DNA of 64,000 nucleotides, from the NCBI GenBank assembly GCA_019400425.1, contig JAFREE010000110.1, positions 1 to 64,000 of the forward strand, written 5' to 3'. Within the stretch, counting starts at the first letter, position 1. Each line of letters begins with the position of its first letter. Below, one piece after another: positions 57,997 to 64,000 of this stretch. Under the pieces are notes generated by a model that saw nothing but the letters and a program-made list of their open reading frames with translations, did no database searches and was not told the DNA's origin. A program made the translations under genes and the position numbers. Source of the stretch: Hymenochaete sp. R1. Lineage: Eukaryota; Basidiomycota; Agaricomycetes; Hymenochaetales; Hymenochaetaceae.

Positions 57997-60175
57997 ATGT
58001 CGGCAACTGACAATGTTGCTTCCAGATCTGGTCCGGAGCAGAAGAGTGAGAAGAAGCGGAGGTTCATGGGCTTCTCCCAGCATTATGAGGCTAAGAGGCG
58101 CGAGCGTGAGGCGAAACCTCGTTCGTGGATTGAACGCAAGTTCGTTATTCCTTTCGTCATCGGAATAGCTGCGTACTCGTGGTACGTTTACATTGGACGC
58201 TTCTGCGTGCCCATGCTCAGGAAGGAAAGAAACGCGTTGGGCGGAGTGGCTCTGGGAGGTATGTTGCATCGACCCGTTCAACTAGACCTTGTTCGACTTA
58301 CGCTTATGTTAGTGGTTTTTTTGGTTGTCTTTACCTTACTGGGTTTGATGTTTTGGTGGTCTTACATCAAGGTACTTAACCACGGCTTTCTCATTGCGAA
58401 TCACTCTAATTTCTATCCAGCTTATTCTCACGCCTCCTGGATTCGCCAAAGATGTAAGTTCCGATATGTGTAATGCTTATTTTATTAGTCTGACTCTAGT
58501 CCAGTTTGTTCAACCCAGCGCCGCCCCTCAATACGATCCGAGACGCAATAGGCCACCTTCAGCTGTATCAACCGCCGGGACAGAAGGTGACTGGACAGAA
58601 GACGAAGATGACGTTGGTGGTTCCCCTTATGAGGAAATACCAGAACCAAAGATGCTTCAGCCACATTCCAACGAACACAGGCATCCTGAAGCCACGCCAT
58701 GCAATCGTGATCAAGAAAAGGCCGCTGATCAGCATGTTTCGGTTGGCGGCCATGAGCCTAAGACGTCACACACGAATGTATCTCCGCCTCCGAAAAGAAA
58801 GCTCAGCAAACCGTCACCTCAGGCACCTTTAACAATACCAGGAACGAGGGAGGTTGTCTCTCCAAATACCCCGGAAGAGGATGTAGATACTAGGAGAAAA
58901 TTTAGCAATCCATCATCGCAGGCTCCGTTAACAATACCAGGTACAAGAGAGGTCGTCTATCCAACTGCTCCAGTTGAAGATATGGATGTAAGGGATTCGG
59001 GGTACGAACACACTGGCCGCGAGGCTTCTTCCGTGCCTCGACCACTAAGTGTAAGCTCAACGGATTCACTACCTCCTCCACCCAATTCACGAAGACCCCC
59101 GTTACACCCTGTACTACTTCCGGAATATCGACATTGTTATAAGGATGGGTTTATCAAGCCGATGAGAACTCATCATTGTCGAACATGCGGGACCGTGAGT
59201 TCTATGTCTTTCTCTTATTTTCATTCATTCCTCACTCGTCACCAAAGTGCGTACTATTGTTTGATCACCATTGTCCATGTACGTTCATTTAAGTCGATGA
59301 TCGAATTTACAACTAACATAGCCAAGGGATTGGACAATGTGTCGGAGCATACAACTACAAGGTAATAGGTGTTGGTGATACTTCTTGACTAAGCTAATAT
59401 CACCACGCTCGGCAGTTTTTCGTTATTTTTCTTCAATGGTCTTCCCTTTGGACGCTCTGGATCCTCGCCACGATGGTCGGTCTAGTGGCGAAAAGTGCGA
59501 ATGCTGACAACCTCGATCCTCAACACATAGTCACCATTGCTTTGTATGCTACCTTCGATTTCTTTATTCGATGCTCCCTTTCTTACAAAAAATCACTGGC
59601 ATGGGGTTTCCAACCAAATTCTCAGATCCGGATTTTTCTCCCTCTTCATTTTAGTACTTTTAGCAGTACACATCAGGTTAATCATGCTAAACCAAACGAG
59701 CGTCGAGTACCTCTCAATATCATTCATGCGCGACAAGGAACGAGCCTTACTCGGCCAACTGGCTCCCATATGTACATTCACGTGCGTATCTACTCATACT
59801 CCCTTTAGTAAAAGCGACGACACAATCCGTTTACTGATGATGTTGATAGTCGTCCACCAGCATATAAAGGACGACGTGCTCTCCGTAACGAATGGGATCA
59901 CGAATGGGGGAAACTCGATACGGAAGGGAACATCTGGTGGCTCGGTAGCTCGCGCACTAACTGGGAACAGAGGATGGGCAAGAATCCATGGGGTTGGTAC
60001 TGTACGTGGCTTGATATTCTTTTTTGTCTGAGGTGCCGCAAGGCTCATTGATTGGGACTACGCAGTGCCAATAGGACGGAGTGAGGGTGATGGGTTGACG
60101 TATCCGACGAATCCTCGTTTTGATGCGGAGGGGCGTTGGAGGCGGAGGAAGCATTGGCCAGAGGAGCTAAGATAA
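57997..60175 (+). CDS. DHHC palmitoyltransferase (Pfa family)
   Basis: The start MSATDNVASRSGPEQKSEKK leads to two N-terminal membrane helices (FVIPFVIGIAAYSWYVYIGR and LMLVVFLVVFTLLGLMFWWS). A disordered loop of roughly 240 residues follows, with a repeated SQAPLTIPGTREVV unit (two copies, near 58820 and 58915). The cysteine-rich domain is HCYKDGFIKPMRTHHCRTCG joined across an intron to CVLLFDHHCPW and then IGQCVGAYNYK; the catalytic Cys is that of DHHC. Two more helices follow (WSSLWTLWILATMVGL and SGFFSLFILVLLAVHIRLIM). The C-terminus, with NPWGWYLPIGRSEGD, ends KHWPEELR. Protein S-acyltransferase of internal membranes; the exact orthologue among fungal Pfa enzymes is not settled. Confidence 0.85.
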
Positions 60176-60390
60176 CACGAGGACTGACTTTTTGCGCTGA
60201 AGTGTTCGGTCTGTTGGATACCTTTATGTTGAGTTTTAAATTATTCAACCTTCTTTCCCTCGAGGACGGTTTAATTATATACACGACGAGACTGGACGAT
60301 ATAGCATATGTACAATCACCAAACCATTTATGGCAAAAAAGCAAGGGACATATGAGAAGCTTTGCGCAACAAAAACAAGAGCCACACCAT

Positions 60391-62696
60391 TCACTCAGTA
60401 CTTTCCTCAACTAAAGCCACAGCCTTCGAGTTTCGAGGTTTAATCGTGCACTTGAAAGGAAACGGGCGACTGCATCGAAAGTCAAATTCCAGTCCTATCA
60501 TCCCGAAAGAAAGTAACACTCAACAAACCTTGTCATTCCCGATGTATATGCAACGTCAGGTATTACGGGCACTCCCTGCGAATTAAGCGGAGGTCCGATG
60601 TCGAAAACAGACAAGATGCTGGCCATCGCCAACCAGAGACCAGCATCCGCAAAATACCGCCCTGGGCAGATTCTACAGATAAAATTATGAATTCGCAATA
60701 CGGTTGGTAAATATTAAATAATAAGGTTAATTTACCGTCGACCGAACCCATATACGATCGAAGATGGGTCATCAAAGTCTGTAGAATTCAATCCTTGGGT
60801 CGCGTCGTTCATGCCTTCTAGCTTGATTCGAAAACGGTCAGGATCGAATACCTCGGGATCGGTGAAATATCTGGGATCCCGCATCATTTGCCTGAATCGG
60901 GGTTGTCTTAAGTCTCTGAAGCTGGATAAATATCATGTGAAGCTTTGACCCACCACATGTTCGGGATTATCGTAGAGCCTATGGGAATTCGCTTGCCCCG
61001 GTACATATCTTCTTCTACGTTGGCGTGCGGTACACCTAGGGAAAGTAGTGATCAATATAGGCTGGCACTATTGCCAAAACGCGCATATCACATCTCCTTT
61101 ACCTAGAGGAAGGGCGGGGTTGATGCTGCAAATAGAGTATTGAGTAAAATGATGAAAGGGGAAGGATAGGATAATCGCAAGCACCGATAGCATTCTTTCA
61201 AGATACAGTCGATGTACGGGAGAGATTTTCTATCCTCCAAGCATGGTAACCTCTCCTGGTTTAGAACATTGTCGATCTGTGCATGGGCATGCTTGACAAT
61301 ATCTGGATGACAGGCCATCATGTGGAAGAATGTTAAGAGTGTGTTATCGGTCTTTGATAAGTGATAAGTGGGGTTTAGGTTGGAATACTTGCAACGAGAG
61401 CGGCTGAGGACGCACGGTGTCAACTCCCGCTGCTCAAACAAGTAAAACGTGATTCGGTCAGAAAAGGATACAGTGGAAGCACTGGAAAAGGGACGTACCA
61501 ACAAAAGTTACAGCCGCAACCATCTTCATATCATACTCATGATTCGCATCCTCAAGCCCTCCAGCTTCATAATCATCCAAAAGGCTTCCTAACATCGACG
61601 GGGTAGCAATTCCTGCCACCTGAGAGCATTTTGAGATATAATTCACAAGTGAAACGACAATCTACACTCACTCTATCCTCACGGACTTGATTATACGGTA
61701 TATTTTTCACGTCATGGAGTTTCTTCTTCAAGTATCTGAGACGTCGAAGAAGGCCGGCTCCAGGGAGCCATGAAGGCGCAAAACGCACTACATGCGCAAA
61801 ATTAGACAGCGCAACGTTCAGATCGACCGACACCTACGAAGTGGAAAGATATCGATCATGGATGCCCCAGGGGTGGCCTCCCAATGCAGGCGGGCGTTAG
61901 CTTCGATGATCAACGGGACATATTTGTCGTCCGCAATACCGATGTCATGGCCATAAGCCATCTTGACAATACTCGATGCTGTCAGACTGGTGGAAAATCG
62001 ATGATTCAGCCGTTTTCCATGGACAGGCGGACAATCGCAGTAAACAACACTACCCACCGATGAACATGCTGCTCAAACTCATCGGGATTGTTGACGAGAC
62101 TGAGAAGGAACTGCTTTGTGTACTGCGCTTGACCCTCCTGATAGGGCACGATTGCTTGCGGACTGAGAGCTTGCTGCATAATTTTGCGAATTTTCCTAAA
62201 CTTATCATTATAGCGCGTGGCAGTAAGCACATCCCAGTTCAACCTCCAGAGAAAATCAGCCTGAGTCTCACAACGAAGCGTTAATCTTAGAATACATACA
62301 CCTCGTTCCATACTACCGCTCTTGCTCGGTCTGAGCAGTTTGCGCTCTTCTTGTCTAGCAGCTCTCTGGCCGCCTCGGCTGAGTTGAGAATCACGATAGA
62401 TTGGCCAAACGCGGACGTGTAAATGATGTCGCCTGGTATTCATTATCAGGCAGCGCTCTACCAAAATGAAGGCGACGAAGAGAAGGCATACCCCACTTCT
62501 TTCCCCATTCTGAGAAGGTTTTCCATTGGTAAGAATTAGGGGCGAAGCGAACATGTCCGATGAAAGGGTCGAGTGGAGGGCCTGGTGGCAGGTTTTTCCT
62601 CGCATTCCTTCGCCTAATGAACCAAAGCACCAAAAAGCCACTAAGAGACACTCCTGCAGCAATATTGATGACAATGCTGGAGCCGGCCTTGTCCAT
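60391..62696 (-). CDS. cytochrome P450 monooxygenase
   Basis: The start MDKAGSSIVINIAAGVSLSG is a membrane anchor continuing LVLWFIRRRNARK, then the hinge LPPGPPLDPFIGH. Later exons give IIYTSAFGQSIVILNSAEAA, FLWRLNWDVLTATRYNDKFR, NTLLTFFHMMACHPDIVKHA, the K-helix ExxR (LKECYR near 61200), DPDRF (PERF-like) and the haem loop YGFGRRICPGRYFADAG near 60640-60740, split by an intron, with its Cys as haem ligand. The protein ends KPRNSKAVALVEESTE. About ten exons; joins in the middle are approximate. The layout matches the large CYP64/CYP5144-type clans of basidiomycetes, but the family cannot be fixed by eye. No biosynthetic cluster partners are adjacent. Likely ER-bound, oxidising an unknown hydrophobic substrate. 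Confidence 0.85.
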
Positions 62697-63483
62697 GACT
62701 GAGGTAATTTGGACTGAAAGAGAGATGCATCCGTGAAGTCTGGTAATACTTATACCCTCGGAGGTTTGCGAAACCATAGCTTTTTAGTACAGTAAGAAGC
62801 CTCAAGATATGAGATCCTGTAATGGGGAAAGAGAAATCAATCCGCATTGAGGTTCGAAATCTCCGCTCGCTCTGCTCAAAGAAGATTGCTACATATTTTC
62901 GGCATTCAAAAAGTCATGATCATCATAGCGCGCACTTCGTCTGAGGCCGAAGAAAGGAGACAATCCGTATATCTAGGAAGGACTAGAGTTGGTTCCTCTC
63001 GAATAAAAGGAGAACACGGCTTACATCGGCATTCCTTTCCGTGGAGGTCGGCTGGGATATTTTAAAACCTGTATAGACGCGCTCGGGACAAGTGAATATA
63101 CATATTAAGTAATGCTGGAACGTTGTTTTCGCATCTCGATTCTGTACCTTAGTATGCGTAGAACTGAGGTACAGATCAACCAGCAGTTTAATTGTTTCGA
63201 CCAATGCTAGTAGCGTTGCGGGTCGATGAAGAACTGTAGAGACCCACGGTGTGCAACTGGCTTTGCAGGCGTCTACGCTGGATGTTGTGTGCGAGCGAGT
63301 CTCGAGAAATTACCATTGTGCGAATTTAGACGAAAGCGACAAGGCCACAGCATAGTTCTTGAGAGACTCCAATCTTCCTTTCCCAGTGATGGATTCGGCA
63401 ACGAGTTATATTTACGAAATCAGCATGCATAGATTCACATGGAACTCGATATTCGAGGAACAACGCCCGAGCGACGTAGCTCT
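62697..63483. other. spacer, nothing recognised
   Basis: Upstream region of the P450 gene and 3' flank of the gene entering from the right edge. Small frames on both strands lack domains. Confidence 0.45.
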
Positions 63484-64000
63484 TTATTCTGGTAGTCCAA
63501 TGAACTCCCTCAGTGCGTTTCGCTTCGCATTGGTATCACCCTTGATTGGAAGCCCGTATCCTTTCATCATACCCTCGTAGCGCTCCTCTGAATATGGGAC
63601 TTAAGTAATTTGCATGTTCTGAACAAAGTTTCCGAGGATACATACTCGTGAGGTGGAAGAACTCTCCGCGAGTGGAGGGGAACTGCGCCGGAAGCTTTCC
63701 GTTAGGTAAAGCAAGTGCTTTTATCGTCGTCTTATTTGTAGTAGCTACTGCATTATGCAGACGAGCTGGGAGCCTTTGCTGCCTACACAGAATAGTCGTT
63801 GTCAAGTTAGAAGCGTTTGTATCATTGTATCGACTTACTCGAGTTTAAACTCTGCGATATGCTCATCAATTGATTTCTTCAACTGGTCCGGCTCTTCCGT
63901 CTCCCTCTTGATCTGCTGTTTTAGTTCCTCTAGCTCATTCATAAGCGTCGTCTGCGTCGCTGCTATTTCGTCGATGCGCGTCTGCAATTCCCCGTACATC
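63484..64000 (-). CDS. 3' end of a coiled-coil protein with a conserved C-terminal module (partial)
   Basis: The gene enters from the right edge. Three exon pieces were read on the minus strand: edge to about 63843 (LMNELEELKQQIKRETEEPD, coiled coil), then ARLHNAVATTNKTTIKALAL and GKLPAQFPSTRGEFFHLT, and finally KERYEGMMKGYGLPIKGDTN ending REFIGLPE with TAA at 63484-63486. Both junctions are GT-AG and keep frame. The coiled coil followed by an RLxNAxATTN, FPxTxGxxxxLT and YGLP unit recurs in unnamed Agaricomycete proteins as I remember them. Function unknown; the N-terminus lies outside the window. Confidence 0.7.

Noticed and set aside
60391..62696. P450 as part of a secondary-metabolite cluster
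   Set aside because: Its neighbours are palmitoyltransferases and a coiled-coil protein; no synthase, transferase or transporter is adjacent within the window.
1..64000. tRNA genes, rRNA genes and CRISPR arrays
   Set aside because: No cloverleaf with a GGTTCGAAT-type arm, no rRNA-like stretch and no regularly spaced direct repeats were found by eye. A tRNAscan-SE or Infernal run would be decisive.

Overview
The window is nuclear DNA from a filamentous basidiomycete, most likely an Agaricomycete. The evidence is dense genes on both strands, many 45-70 nt GT-AG introns, fungal-type orthologues (Opi3, Akr1, Ubp6, Mic26/27, Yet/BAP31) and a CACTA transposon with a Tnp2-type transposase of the kind common in mushroom-forming fungi. 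Exon structures were read by hand. Those of bL31m, MIC26/27, UBP6, BAP31, OPI3, eEF1B-gamma, transposon ORF2 and the RanBP2-finger gene close in frame with lengths divisible by three.

Layout. 1-2447: one coiled-coil gene and spacer. 2448-14889: a complete 12.4 kb CACTA (EnSpm/CMC) element with 49-bp perfect terminal inverted repeats starting CACTG and a 3-bp AAC target duplication. It carries a multi-intron Tnp2 transposase, a 505-aa companion protein on the other strand, a decayed captured piece of a host Arp1 (centractin) gene, and two further unrecognised genes. The element sits 161 bp upstream of the start codon of mitochondrial ribosomal protein bL31m. 15051-23493: housekeeping block (bL31m, MIC26/27, UBP6/USP14, a small mitochondrial inner-membrane protein, a coiled-coil paralogue, BAP31). 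23494-36135: a 4.6 kb gene-poor simple-sequence stretch leading into an 8 kb gene for a very low-complexity protein with two RanBP2-type zinc fingers. Its introns exceed 1.2 kb, which is exceptional here. 37529-39795: a second coiled-coil paralogue and an internally deleted tandem copy of it. 40486-50342: OPI3 phospholipid methyltransferase, eEF1B-gamma, a secreted GH78-type six-hairpin glycosidase and a Golgi pH regulator (GPHR). 51083-60175: a secreted acid sphingomyelinase-like enzyme and a divergent pair of DHHC palmitoyltransferases (Akr1 and a Pfa-type enzyme). 60391-64000: a cytochrome P450 and the 3' end of another coiled-coil gene.

There is no operon logic. Shared themes are mitochondrial biogenesis (bL31m, MIC26/27, the small inner-membrane protein), ubiquitin recycling (UBP6), and secretory-pathway or membrane-lipid functions (BAP31, OPI3, GPHR, sphingomyelinase, two palmitoyltransferases). 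The points most worth a second look are the intact CACTA element with its captured Arp1 fragment and unknown cargo, and the 36-nt microexon that carries half a zinc finger and can be skipped without breaking frame.
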